Counted from the first letter of the stretch, positions 45,731 through 55,467 are shown. The stretch: 64,000 nt of DNA from Desulfobulbus oralis (GCF_002952055.1 NZ_CP021255.1:372001-436000); one strand, 5' to 3'. Notes: generated by a model from the letters alone, not told the origin. Numbers and translations are program-made.

Positions 45731-46360
45731 TTAATCGAGATAGAATATGACGGAAGCCGCGAGGCATAGAGCTGAAAAGAAGGTATGTGCGCAGCGGTCA
45801 TAACGCATGGCTATTCTCCGCCAGTCCTTGATCCTGCCAAACATGATCTCGATCTTGTGCCGCTGTTTATACAGATCTTGATCGTACGAGCAGGGTCGCT
45901 TCCGGCTCCTTCTGGGCGGGATGCAGGGCGTAATGCCTCTGGCACGCAGGGCATCACGGAACCAGTCGGCGTCATAACCACGGTCCGCCAGCAGCGCCCT
46001 GACCTCGGGCAAAGCATCTATGGCATCCATAAGCAGGGCGGCTCCTTTGTAGTCGCTTACCTGGCCTGCCGTGAGCTTCATGGCCAGGGGCCTGCCGTGG
46101 CCGTCGCAAAGGGCATGGAGTTTGGAGTTCAGCCCGCCCTTTGTGCGGCCGATGCAGCGGGAAAGAGCCCTTTTTTGAGCAAACTGGCGGCGGTACGATG
46201 CGCCTTGAGGTGGGTCGCATCGATCATCACCTGGCCATCCTGTCCCGCTGTTTTTGCCAATTCGGTAAAAATGTTGTTGAAGATGCCCATCTGGCTCCAG
46301 CGCAAAAAACGATTGTAGAGCGTCTTGTACGGGCCATACTCGCGCGGCGCATCTTTCCAC
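45731..46360 (-). CDS. IS5-type transposase, second frame (orfB)
   Basis: The meaningful part runs from about 46175 to 45731: GRTKGGLNSKLHALCDGHGR, LLADRGYDADWFRDALRARG with the second Asp, and RHKIEIMFGRIKDWRRIAMR with the catalytic Glu. Codons upstream of the slippery run in this frame are probably not translated on their own. The fused product would be about 250 residues, normal for this group. Confidence 0.9.
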   Translation of the reverse strand: MERCAARVWPVQDALQSFFALEPDGHLQQHFYRIGKNSGTGWPGDDRCDPPQGASYRRQFAQKRALSRCIGRTKGGLNSKLHALCDGHGRPLAMKLTAGQVSDYKGAALLMDAIDALPEVRALLADRGYDADWFRDALRARGITPCIPPRRSRKRPCSYDQDLYKQRHKIEIMFGRIKDWRRIAMRYDRCAHTFFSALCLAASVIFYLD

Positions 46361-46497
46361 TGCAGGCCATGCTTGATGACATAAATGATGCCGCTGATGA
46401 CTTTCCGGTCATCGACCCGCGGAATACCATGTGAACGTGGGAAGAAGGGCTTGATACGTTCGAGTTGTTCGGCAGAAAGGTAGAAAAGTTGGCTCAT
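46129..46497 (-). CDS. IS5-type transposase, first frame (orfA)
   Basis: A 122-residue N-terminal part: MSQLFYLSAEQLERIKPFFP, GIIYVIKHGLQWKDAPREYG, and the first catalytic Asp in GQVMIDATHLKAHRTAA. The ATG at 46497 follows GGAGG. Full transposase needs a -1 shift at AAAAAAG (46176-46170), encoded LLKKG, which leads into the second frame at ALSRCIGRTKGG. Confidence 0.92.
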   Translation of the reverse strand: MSQLFYLSAEQLERIKPFFPRSHGIPRVDDRKVISGIIYVIKHGLQWKDAPREYGPYKTLYNRFLRWSQMGIFNNIFTELAKTAGQDGQVMIDATHLKAHRTAASLLKKGLFPAASAAQRAG

Positions 46498-46561
46498 GGC
46501 GTCCTCCTTGAGCACAACTAACCAACTTTTCTGCTTTTTGGCAATTAATGAGGCCTGAGCC

Positions 46562-47131
46562 TAGTTCGATGGCGAACAAAACCGTTTCGCTTCATTTAGG
46601 TCGCCCACGAACAAATGTCAAGCGCAAAAATTATTCTGGGTCCAGTGCCCCGCGGAAAAAGCCGCAGCAATACGCATTCCAGGCCCCGCAATACGCCTCC
46701 ATACGGCCCGCCCGGCAGTACATTTCCGGGCGGGGTGCCGCCGCCGGACAAACCTGCATGGCCGATGCCGCCCGGGCTGTCATACCCGGCAAAGTGTTTG
46801 TGCCGTATGGGCATGCGCTGCGGGCTTCGGCAACAAAAGCCCCGCATGCAGAGGAAGCGGAGTCTGACCGCGCAACGCGCCAGGGGCCTGGCGCGGGAAA
46901 ATGCTTAGAATTTGCCCGGAAACTGTGCTACAATGGGGTCCTGATATGGATCTCGCTGTTTTTAATAAACTTTTTTCAAAGCCTCTCTCCTGCCCAGATG
47001 ATTTTCTGAGTGCCCGGGGCAACACAAAAAAGAGCCTGACAGCGCCGGCTTCTTCCCTTTCTTTTGACGGTTGCGGCAAATTGGGAAAAACAACCTGCCC
47101 CCGCAGCCTGTTTTGGCTTCCACAATCTCCT
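46562..47131. other. 570-base region upstream of nadC without a recognised gene
   Basis: The stretch is GC-rich up to about 46915 and then more AT-rich. A TACAAT hexamer near 46930 could be a -10 element for nadC but has no good -35. Short frames on both strands show no family features. A small minus-strand frame (46596-46847, Gly/Pro-rich) is not convincing. Confidence 0.45.
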
Positions 47132-47968
<837 letters not shown>

Positions 47969-48241
47969 AGGCCGCGCGCAAGCGCTCAGTCCGCATTCAT
48001 AAACTTTCAAAAATGCTCTTGCCGTCCATCTGTGGGAACAGGCCCTGCGCTGCCATGGTCAACCTGATCGGCAGGACCGTTGTGGATCCTGACGAGGTCC
48101 TGGCGGGGGGATTTGCCAGGTTGCCCCCTAGGAAGGAACATCCCGGGCCAGCCCATCCGTCCACTCGTTGCGCCAGGCTCGCCGTATCCCTGCCGCCGGG
48201 GCAGAGGCCCTGACGCGACACATGCCCTGCCTTTTCCGCCC

Positions 48242-48877
48242 ATGCAAAAACGACTCTTCATAGCCCTGGACATGCCCACGGCCCCGCGTGCCGAGCTGGC
48301 CCGGCTGTGTACCGGCCTGCCCGGCGCACGCTGGACGCCGGAAAACCAGATGCATCTGACGCTCTGCTTTCTGGGCGAAACCGAAGGCAGCGCCTTTCTG
48401 GATCTCCGTGAAGCGCTCGCAGACATCAGGGCACAGGCCTTCTCGTTAGGCCTGCGGGGTCTGGGCTTTTTCCCGCCCCGGGGGACGCCGCGGGTGCTGT
48501 GGGCAGGCATCGAGGCCAATCCCGCCCTGCTGCACCTGCAGGCAAGGGTCCTCGCCTGTGTGCGGCGCCTCGGTCTGCCGCTGGAACAACGGAAATTTCT
48601 GCCGCATATCACCCTGGCACGCCTGAGCGAGGCCAGCCTGCCCAAACTGCAGGGCTACCTGTCCACATACGCGCTTTTTTCCGTGCCAGCCTTTCCGATG
48701 CAGAGCTTCTGCCTCTACTCCAGCCTCTTGGGCAGGGCCGGCGCCACCCACCTTGTGGAGGCCGAATACGAACTGGGCCCGGCCTGCTCTGCGACCGACC
48801 CTGACAGAAACAAAAAAAGCGGTCTCCGTACGAATACGAAGACCGCTGAATCCGCTGGAGGCGACGAGCGGAATTGA
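48242..48877 (+). CDS. thpR: RNA 2',3'-cyclic phosphodiesterase
   Basis: A 2H-phosphoesterase. The two HxTx motifs are HLTLCFLG near residue 38 and HITLARL near residue 121. The N-terminus is MQKRLFIALDMP. About 30 C-terminal residues after LVEAEYELGP are low-complexity and are encoded over the terminator and the antisense of the tRNA-Cys gene, with the stop inside the tRNA. Full length is 211 residues against a usual 180-190. It could act on RNA ends of the same kind as the RtcB ligase at 19.4 kb. Confidence 0.88.
   Translation: MQKRLFIALDMPTAPRAELARLCTGLPGARWTPENQMHLTLCFLGETEGSAFLDLREALADIRAQAFSLGLRGLGFFPPRGTPRVLWAGIEANPALLHLQARVLACVRRLGLPLEQRKFLPHITLARLSEASLPKLQGYLSTYALFSVPAFPMQSFCLYSSLLGRAGATHLVEAEYELGPACSATDPDRNKKSGLRTNTKTAESAGGDERN
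48812..48847 (-). terminator. Intrinsic terminator of the tRNA-Cys gene
   Basis: On the minus strand AGCGGTCT...AGACCGCT is followed by seven T residues. It lies 9 bases after the tRNA 3' end and inside the 3' coding end of the opposing thpR gene. Confidence 0.9.
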
Positions 48878-48930
48878 ACCGCTGAATAAAGGTTTTGCAG
48901 ACCTTCGCCTTACCGCTTGGCTACGTCGCC
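48856..48930 (-). tRNA. tRNA-Cys (GCA)
   Basis: The minus strand folds as a tRNA: acceptor GGCGACG pairing with CGTCGCC, D arm AGCCAAGCGGTAAGGC, anticodon arm AAGGT-CTGCAAA-ACCTT with anticodon GCA, and T arm GCGGTTCAATTCCGC. A discriminator T and encoded CCA end the gene. It stands alone between thpR and rnc. Confidence 0.96.
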
Positions 48931-48990
48931 AGAATCATGGCCGGAACCATAAACAATTGACTTCCATTTGACAAGCAAAAAGAAAATCCC

Positions 48991-49722
48991 ATGCCCAGTA
49001 CCCAGACAGCCCTGCTGCAGGATCATGAAACCAGCCTGAACACGCTGCAGGCGCGCATCAGCTACCACTTTGCCGACCAGCAACTCCTCTTGCGCGCACT
49101 CATTCACAGCTCCTTCGCCTTTGAACATCTCTACGTGGGCCAGCACAACGAAACCCTGGAATTTCTGGGTGATTCGGTGCTGGATCTGACTCTTGGCTCC
49201 ATGCTCATCACCCGCTACCCCGAATTGCGCGAGGGCAAGCTCACCCGCATCCGGGCCGCAATGGTGAACGAGCACTGGCTGGCCGGCATGGCAAAAGACA
49301 TCCAACTGGACCGGCACCTGCTCCTGGGCCGGGGCGAGGAAAGCAGCGGGGGCCGGGAAAAATCCTCCATTCTGTCCAGCGCCTATGAGGCGCTCCTGGG
49401 CGCCATGTACCTGGACGGCGGTTACGATACGGCCCTGGCCTTTGTGCGCCGCCAGTTCGAGGGGCATCTCAATACCCAGAGGGACAACCTCCTCATGAGC
49501 GATCCGAAAAGCGCCTTGCAGGAATTCCTGCAGGACCGCCACAACGAGGGGCCGGTTTATACCCTGTTGACTCAGGACGGGCCGGCCCATGCCCGCGTGT
49601 TCACGGTCTGCGCCGCCTTCCACGGCGAGGAGCTGGGTCGTGGCCAGGCGGGCAGCAAAAAGGCGGCGGAGCAACTGGCTGCCCGAAGCGCGCTGGCCAG
49701 GCTGCTCGGTACCGGGCAGTGA
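48991..49722 (+). CDS. rnc: Ribonuclease III
   Basis: A 243-residue double-strand RNA endonuclease. The signature NETLEFLGDSVLDLTLG near residue 51 carries the catalytic acidic residues, with a second set in SAYEALLGAMYLDGGYD near residue 131. A C-terminal dsRNA-binding domain (DPKSALQEFLQ; GSKKAAEQLAARSAL) completes it. Length is normal. Confidence 0.96.
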   Translation: MPSTQTALLQDHETSLNTLQARISYHFADQQLLLRALIHSSFAFEHLYVGQHNETLEFLGDSVLDLTLGSMLITRYPELREGKLTRIRAAMVNEHWLAGMAKDIQLDRHLLLGRGEESSGGREKSSILSSAYEALLGAMYLDGGYDTALAFVRRQFEGHLNTQRDNLLMSDPKSALQEFLQDRHNEGPVYTLLTQDGPAHARVFTVCAAFHGEELGRGQAGSKKAAEQLAARSALARLLGTGQ

Positions 49723-49761
49723 GGCCGGGCCGGGCGCCGCCGGGTGATCCCGCAGGCTCTC

Positions 49762-51072
49762 CTACCCTGGAACAAAGATGTAGCGCAGGACGAACACAAG
49801 TGTCAGGACGTACATCCCCGGTTTCAGTTTTCCAGTGTTGCCGCGCAGCAGGTTGAGCAGAACGTAGCTGATAAGCCCAAGCTGAATGCCGTCGGAGATG
49901 CTGTAGGCCAGGGGAATAAAGGCCATGCACAAAAAGGCTGGAATGGCTTCGGCGTCGTCTTGCAGATCGATGCCTTTTATGGATCTGAGCGCATACAGGC
50001 CAACGATGACCAGGGCCGGACAGGTCGCCGCTCCGGGAATGGCCAGAAAAAGCGGCGCGAAAAAGAGCGCGAACATGAAGCCGGCGGCCGCTGTCAGGGC
50101 GGTCAGGCCGCTGCGTCCGCCCGCGGCAATGCCCGAGGCGCTTTCCAGGTATGAAGTCACGGTGCTGGAACCGAAGACCGCGCCCACTGTCGTACCGATG
50201 GCGTCTGCCATGAGCGCCCTGTTGATGCCCCTGATGCGCCCGTCGGGCAGGAGCAGGCCGGCCTGCGGCGCAAGGCTCATAATCATGCCCAGGGTGTCGA
50301 ACAGGTCGATAAAGAGCAGGGTAAAGACCACGACCGCCATGTCGAGGGAAAATATCAGGGGCAGCTCCGTTTCCATCTGGCAGAAAATGGGCGCGATGGA
50401 GGGCGGGCCGCTCAGGATGCCGCTGAATCTGGTGATGCCCAGCGGAACGCCCGCCAGGGCCGTGCCCAGCAGACCCAGCAGGAGCGCGCCCGGAACCTTC
50501 CAGAGGAGCAGGAGTCCGGTCAGCACAATGCCCAGCAGCGAAAGCAGGCCCGGCCCGCTGGTGATGTTGCCGAGCATGACCAGCGTCGCCTCGCGGGACA
50601 CGATAACCCCGCCGTTTTGCAGCCCGATAAAGGCCAGATAAAGACCGATGCCCCCGCCAATGGCGCAGCGCAGCGAGGGCGGCAGGGAGTTGACAATCGC
50701 CTCCCGCAGATTGGTGACGGTCAGGATGATGAACAGCAGGCCCTCGATAAAAACCGCGCTCAGCGCGAAGCGCCAACTGTAGCCCATGCCCAGGCAGATG
50801 GTGTAGGCGAAAACGGCATTCAGCCCCATGCCCGGGGCCAGGGCAAATGGCATTTTGGCGTACACGGCCATGACCAGCGTGGCGATAATGGAGACCAGAG
50901 CCGTCGTGGTGAACAGCGCCCCCCTGTCCATGCCCGTGCTGCTCATGACAGATGGATTGACGGCCAGAATATAGGACATGGTCAGAAAGGTCGTCAGCCC
51001 GGCCAGTATTTCCGTCCGGACTTGCATGGTCTTCCGGTCAAAGCCAAACAGTTTGTGCAGAAAGGTGTCCAC
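49762..51072 (-). CDS. NCS2-family (AzgA-type) purine permease
   Basis: A 436-residue membrane protein with twelve or more hydrophobic segments. AzgA-branch features are visible: RTEILAGLTTFLTMSYILAV, LAPGMGLNAVFAYTI near residue 90, ALRCAIGGGIGLYLAFIG, and TSYLESASGIAAGGRSGLTA near residue 305. This branch transports adenine, guanine or hypoxanthine with protons. It is convergent with rnc. Confidence 0.92.
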   Translation of the reverse strand: MDTFLHKLFGFDRKTMQVRTEILAGLTTFLTMSYILAVNPSVMSSTGMDRGALFTTTALVSIIATLVMAVYAKMPFALAPGMGLNAVFAYTICLGMGYSWRFALSAVFIEGLLFIILTVTNLREAIVNSLPPSLRCAIGGGIGLYLAFIGLQNGGVIVSREATLVMLGNITSGPGLLSLLGIVLTGLLLLWKVPGALLLGLLGTALAGVPLGITRFSGILSGPPSIAPIFCQMETELPLIFSLDMAVVVFTLLFIDLFDTLGMIMSLAPQAGLLLPDGRIRGINRALMADAIGTTVGAVFGSSTVTSYLESASGIAAGGRSGLTALTAAAGFMFALFFAPLFLAIPGAATCPALVIVGLYALRSIKGIDLQDDAEAIPAFLCMAFIPLAYSISDGIQLGLISYVLLNLLRGNTGKLKPGMYVLTLVFVLRYIFVPG

Positions 51073-51276
51073 GGCAGCGAAAGGTGTGCATACTTTGTTG
51101 AGGGATATGGGCTTTGCAGGGCCCTGCCTGTTGCTCTGTGATCTGACCCGCGTCCCCGCTCTGGCGGCGCTGTCGCCGGATGGGGCGGCCCTGCGCGGGC
51201 AGCGGCAGGCCTATGACCAGGCCCTGCAGGTTGCGTGCATTACCGCAACTCGAAGGCCACAGGAACCAGCGCCTTC

Positions 51277-51933
51277 TCACAGCCGCACAGGCAGCACGCT
51301 GCACGCCCCCTGCCTGAACGGCCGCCCCAAACGGGGCACAAGCGGGTAGCGGAACAGCGGGCCGTCATACACAAAGCTGTGATACTCGCCGTTTTCACCG
51401 CAGATATCAGCGCCCCTGCGGGCGATTTCGTCGGCCAGCGCGCGGGAAAGCGTCCGCCCCAAAAAGCTCTCATCCAACTGCGAGCGCCTGATCACGGTGA
51501 TGGCGGCCTTGAAACCGCTGTCCACGAATTCGTACACCACACGCTTCCGGCTTTCCCGCCACAGGGGAAAGACACTCTCGATGCCGGCGTCCCGGCACAG
51601 GGCGTCGCACCAGTCATAATGCTCCTGGATGTCAATATCGCCAAAAGCGCAGCTCTCCACGCCTGCCCGCCGAAAATCCCGCAGTGCAGCCAGCATGTCC
51701 TGCCTGTACCCGTCGCCCTCTCCAACCGGGACCAGCCTGAGCGGGATGGCCATGGCCTCCGCAACCCGCTTAAGGATGTCGGGCTTCAGCCCGTGAAACC
51801 AGGAACAGCCCAAAGCCGCCCGGTAGGTGGTCAGCAGGGCGGCAGGCTGGCAACCCCGCCGAATCATACGGTACAGGGCCAGCGCGCAGTCCTTGCCGCC
51901 ACTGTACGACATGACAAAGCGTTTTTCACTCAT
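51277..51933 (-). CDS. DUF71/Dph6-like ATP-binding protein, probably of the B12-linked subgroup
   Basis: A 218-residue protein of the adenine-nucleotide alpha-hydrolase fold with the PP-loop motif YSGGKDCALALYRM near residue 9. Dph6 in eukaryotes and archaea is diphthine-ammonia ligase; bacterial members lack diphthamide, and comparative genomics has linked a subgroup to B12 salvage. A cobalamin riboswitch directly upstream (52060-52214, same strand) supports that here. ATG 51933 follows CCGGAG. Substrate and reaction are unknown. Confidence 0.85.
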   Translation of the reverse strand: MSEKRFVMSYSGGKDCALALYRMIRRGCQPAALLTTYRAALGCSWFHGLKPDILKRVAEAMAIPLRLVPVGEGDGYRQDMLAALRDFRRAGVESCAFGDIDIQEHYDWCDALCRDAGIESVFPLWRESRKRVVYEFVDSGFKAAITVIRRSQLDESFLGRTLSRALADEIARRGADICGENGEYHSFVYDGPLFRYPLVPRLGRPFRQGACSVLPVRL

Positions 51934-52059
51934 GCTCCGGCCAACTGGTTCTGGTTGCAGGAAAGGGCAGCCACTTGCATTGCGGCCGGCCTGAAGCCCT
52001 CCCGGCTTTTTTACGGCCTCGCGGGCCGGCATGGCCAGCAAAACCCTGCGCCCCACCCA

Positions 52060-52214
52060 CAGGCTTGAGGAGATCGGTCTTCCGACTTCCGGGTCCGTCT
52101 GCCTTCCGCGCCTGCCCACAGAAAGGCAGTGGCTGTTTTGCAGAGTTCTTCCCCGGTTCCGGCGGCGCTTCCGTACCGGATTCAGGTCGGCTTCCCCGGG
52201 CCTGAACGAAGCCC
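52060..52214 (-). ncRNA. Cobalamin riboswitch upstream of the DUF71 gene
   Basis: On the minus strand the conserved core can be read in order: GGGGAAGCCGACCTGAATCC, CGCCGCCGGAACCGGGG, AGCCACTGCC...GGAAGGC, and the terminal box GGAAGTCGGAAGACC. This is the class-I cobalamin (adenosylcobalamin) pattern. The gene starts about 125 bases further on. GGCTT and AAGCC at the ends can form P1. A plus-strand-facing GCCGG...CCGGC-T6 structure near 51985-52012 may be part of its expression platform or a terminator on the other strand. Confidence 0.85.
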
Positions 52215-52409
52215 CCATCCCATGCTGTCCTGCAGCAGCGGCGCGCAGGCTCAACCATGCAAATGGCGTACCACGCCAGGCACCCGTCCCGCGCCTTACA
52301 CAGGCTGTCCGGGCCGCATCATGCCTGTCTTTGCGACGCACAGGCCAAAGCGGAACGCAGGCGACCGGTTGCCGCCCGCCCTGTCCCCGGAGGGTGGCCC
52401 ACCAAGCCC

Positions 52410-52943
52410 CTACAGCAGCTCGCCGCTGCTGTTGCTCCGGAACAGGGTCCACAAAAAAAAGGGCCCGCCCACCATGGCCGTGATGATGCCGATGGGCAGT
52501 TCCGCCGGGGCCAAGATGCTGCGCGATACGAGGTCGCAGACAACCAGGAAACAGCCGCCCAGCATAAAGGCGTTGGGCAACAGGATGCGGTGGCTCCAGC
52601 CAAACCAGAGGCGGCAGAGATGCGGCGCCATCATGCCTACGAAACCAATGGGCCCGGTCACCGACACGATGGCCCCGACCATGATGGAGGAGACCGCAAA
52701 GGCCGCAATCTTGGTTTGGCGCACCGCCACCCCCCGGCTCGCGGCCAGCTCCTCGCCCGCAGTCAGCAGATCCAGCTCCGACGTCATGGCGCGGATGAGG
52801 AGGAGGGCGGCCATGACGATAAAGGCCAGATCCGCTATGCGGGCAGGCTCCACCCCGGTCAGGGAACCCATGAGCCAGCGCATGATGCGCTGGGCGTCAT
52901 GGGCGTCGCTCCAGTACTGGATAAACATGACCAGACTGGAAAA
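52410..52943 (-). pseudogene. btuC: BtuC/FecCD-type permease, C-terminal half only
   Basis: About 175 residues remain (FSSLVMFIQYWSDAHDAQRI, GVAVRQTKIAAFAVSSIMVG, GPIGFVGMMAPHLCRLWFG, LPIGIITAMVGGPFFLWTL). The N-terminal half, including the first membrane helices, is missing. The frame joins directly to a truncated btuF at about 52944. A corrinoid/iron-chelate importer permease of this type needs the whole bundle, so it is not functional. No btuD ATPase gene is adjacent. Confidence 0.88.
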
Positions 52944-53605
52944 GACAGTCTGGGAAAGGCGAGTTGGCCCTTGTACACGTTTTCGCCGCCCGCCGCCTCG
53001 ATGAGTTCATTATAGAAGCCGTCACGCCCGATGATGTGGATTTCCATGATGGCACCCAGGTCCTGATACGAGTGCATGACGGCAAAGAGCACGCGGGGGC
53101 GTCTTTTGCCTGCGGCCTTTGCCCGCGCCGTCTTCAGCGCCTCGTCAAAGCGGCCGAGGATCGCTTCCGCCTTGGCCTCCTGCCCGGTTGCCGCGCCCAA
53201 ATCGGCAATGGCCCGGAGCAGACCCGGCAGGGAGCGCGTGTCCAGCAGCAGCACCGGGATGCCCAGTTGCTCCAGAAGAGCTTTGATCGTGGTCTTGTCC
53301 ACGGGCAGCACGGCCAGATCGGGCCGGATGCGCACGACCGCCTCGAGGTTGACATCGCCAAAGCCGCCCACATGGGGCTTTGCCGCTGCCTCGGGCGGAT
53401 ACCGGCAAAACTGGGTGACGCCCGCCACCTTTGGCCCCAGGCCCAGGGCATAGAGGCTCTCTGTGACGCTCGGGGCGAGCGACACAATGCGTTCGGGCGC
53501 GGCAGGCGGAGCGGGCGGCGTGAAGGCGCGCACCAGGGCCTGACGAGCCAGACCCGTCAGCAGCAGCAGGGCCGAAAGGCAAAAGCAGAGAAGCGGTTTG
53601 CGCAT
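52944..53605 (-). pseudogene. btuF: BtuF-type periplasmic corrinoid-binding protein, C-terminally truncated
   Basis: The first 220 residues are good: a signal peptide (MRKPLLCFCLSALLLLTGLA), then RIVSLAPSVTESLYALGLGP, YPPEAAAKPHVGGFGDVN and MHSYQDLGAIMEIHIIGRDG. At NVYKGQLAFPRLS the reading passes into DNA of the permease gene in the wrong frame and ends at 52859. The deletion removed the C-terminal lobe of BtuF and the N-terminal half of BtuC. A short inverted repeat CCAGACT...AGTCTGG flanks the junction. Confidence 0.88.
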
Positions 53606-53611
53606 GTCTGC

Positions 53612-53972
53612 CTCGGAGCGTCGTGGGCGCCGGTCAAAGGAGGGCCTGCCGCCATGAAGAGCGTCCCTGCGCCGTCACTGCGCGTTTTCCCGGGGCTCTT
53701 TTTCGTGACCAGAAAACAGGCCGCGCTCCCGCAGTTTGCGGTAGAGCTTGCTGCGGGAGATGCCCAAGGCCTTGGCGGTCTTGACCTTGTTGCTCGGAGC
53801 GCCGTGGGCGCCGGTCAAAGGGGGCCTGCCGCCATGAAGAGCGTCCCTGCGCCGTCACTGCGCGTTTTCCCGGGGCTCTTTTTCGTGACCAGAAAACAGG
53901 CCGCGCTCCCGCAGTTTGCGGTAGAGCTTGCTGCGGGAGATGCCCAGGGCCTTGGCGGTCTTGACCTTGTTG
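53612..53972. repeat. Tandem duplication of about 180 bp at the 3' end of the regulator gene
   Basis: Unit 1 (53612-53792) and unit 2 (53793-53972) abut exactly and differ by a one-base indel and a few substitutions. Each holds the last codons of the sigma-54 activator, with its helix-turn-helix, its stop codon and about 60 bases downstream. The gene uses unit 2. Unit 1 is a spare copy of the HTH-coding end between the gene and btuF. Confidence 0.96.
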
Positions 53973-55324
53973 TATTGAAAAGTCTCCAGGGTATCCTGCA
54001 AAATCTTCCGTTCCGCATGCGCCCCGGCCTCGGCAAGCATGCCCGACACGCCTCCGGCGCCGCCTTGCACCGCTTCCCCGGCCGCGCCGCTTCCCTGGAT
54101 CTCGCGCACAAAACGTACAGGCAGATGCCGCATGGTCAGGATGTTTTCCCCCTCTTCCAGCGCGTAGACCCCGTAGGTCAGGACATTCTTGAGTTCGCGC
54201 ACGTTGCCGCGCCAGAAATTCTGCTGGAAGGCCCGCAGCACCTCGTCGTCAAGATAGATGCCGCGCGCCCGCTCCTTGCCCACGCACTGGGAAATGCAGT
54301 GGTGCACCAGCATGGGCAGATCGTGAATACGCTCGCGCAGGGGCGGCACGACCAGCTCAAAAACACTCAGACGATGGTAGAGATCCTCACGGAACAGGTG
54401 CTGCATCACCATGGCCCGCAAATCCCGGTTGGTCGCGCAGAGCAGCCGGAAATCCGAACGCAGCGCGCCCCTGTGGGCGATCTTCTGGATTTCGCCGCTT
54501 TCCAGCACCCGCAGCAGCTTGGCCTGCACCGGCAAGGGCTGCTCGCCGATTTCGTCCAGGAAAATGGTGCCCGTATCGGCCAGCTCAAATTTGCCCTTCA
54601 TGCCCTCGGCCCTGGCCCCGGTGAAGGCGCCCTTGTCGTAACCGAACAGCTCGGATTCCATGAGTTCATGTGGAATGGCCGCGCAGTTCACGGAGATGAA
54701 GGGCCTGTCGGCCCGGGGACTGGCCATGTGCAGGGACTGGGCCACGAGTTCCTTGCCCGTGCCGGACTCGCCGGCAATCAGAATCGGCTCCTGGCTGAGG
54801 GCGAAGCGCCGCCCGAGGCGGCGCAGGTTTTTCATGGCCGCGGAACCGCCCACCATGCATTCAAAGGTGCACAGCCCGTTAACGCCCAACTTGCATTGAC
54901 CGGACCAGGTATTCAGCGTCTGGGCCGCATCCATCAGGGCCAAAACCGCGTCCCGGCCCATCCGGGGCGAAAGGCTGAGCACGAGCACCCCCCGCAGATC
55001 GCCTGTACGGCTGACCAAAGGGTAACGCAGGGACACGCCCAACCTGCTGGTGTTCGTCACGCTGGGGCAAATCACCATTTCCTGGGCGCGCAGGCACTCC
55101 ATCACGCCCCGGTAACCGGTCAGAAAATAGTCGGAGACATGGCGGCCCGCCACATCCTCCGGCAGATCGAACATATCGAGATAGGCCTTGTTGCAGTAGA
55201 TAAAACGGCCGTTGATGGAGAACAGGGCCAAACCAATGGGCAGGACATGAAAAAAGGGATTGGATTTGGCGCTCTCTATAAAGGTGATGACATCCACGTC
55301 ACAGATAATGGGCGAGTCTTGCAT
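53855..55324 (-). CDS. PAS-domain sigma-54-dependent activator under a cobalamin riboswitch
   Basis: A 489-residue enhancer-binding protein. A PAS domain (LPIGLALFSINGRFIYCNKA) lies at residues 25-130, with several cysteines between it and the AAA+ domain (GQCKLGVNGLCTFEC). The AAA+ domain has Walker A GESGTGKE, the GAFTGA loop and Walker B GTIFLDEIGEQP. The Fis-type HTH is KTAKALGISRSKLYRKLRER. The start ATG 55324 follows GGAGG. A cobalamin riboswitch and terminator precede it, so it is likely made only when cobalamin is scarce. Possible targets include the sigma-54 promoter before cobT. Confidence 0.9.
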   Translation of the reverse strand: MQDSPIICDVDVITFIESAKSNPFFHVLPIGLALFSINGRFIYCNKAYLDMFDLPEDVAGRHVSDYFLTGYRGVMECLRAQEMVICPSVTNTSRLGVSLRYPLVSRTGDLRGVLVLSLSPRMGRDAVLALMDAAQTLNTWSGQCKLGVNGLCTFECMVGGSAAMKNLRRLGRRFALSQEPILIAGESGTGKELVAQSLHMASPRADRPFISVNCAAIPHELMESELFGYDKGAFTGARAEGMKGKFELADTGTIFLDEIGEQPLPVQAKLLRVLESGEIQKIAHRGALRSDFRLLCATNRDLRAMVMQHLFREDLYHRLSVFELVVPPLRERIHDLPMLVHHCISQCVGKERARGIYLDDEVLRAFQQNFWRGNVRELKNVLTYGVYALEEGENILTMRHLPVRFVREIQGSGAAGEAVQGGAGGVSGMLAEAGAHAERKILQDTLETFQYNKVKTAKALGISRSKLYRKLRERGLFSGHEKEPRENAQ

Positions 55325-55430
55325 GACGCCTCCTGTGTCAAGGTTGCAGCCGCCATGAAGGCTCCAGGCACCTGGTATAAACGGCGCACGGCAAAGGCTC
55401 GGCGGGCGCTTCCAACTCTCGAAGAGCAAA

Positions 55431-55467
55431 CAAAAAAAGCGGTCTCTCTCCCTGAAAGAGCCCGCTC
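55431..55467 (-). terminator. Intrinsic terminator downstream of the riboswitch (expression platform)
   Basis: On the minus strand AGCGG-G-CTCTTTC...GAGAGAG-ACCGCT is followed by seven T residues. It lies between the riboswitch and the regulator start, as expected for transcription attenuation. Confidence 0.8.

Larger units (their letters stand above)
45718..46561 (-). mobile_element. Complete IS5-family element (844 bp, two-frame transposase)
   Basis: Terminal inverted repeats GGCTCAGGCCTCATTAAT at 45718 and its complement ending at 46561 bound the element, with TA on both flanks as target duplication. The transposase is in two overlapping frames joined by a slippery A6G run, as in the IS427-type branch of IS5. 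A fragment of the same element lies at 4356-4448. It sits 15 bases upstream of the marR start, where it may affect marR expression. Confidence 0.93.
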
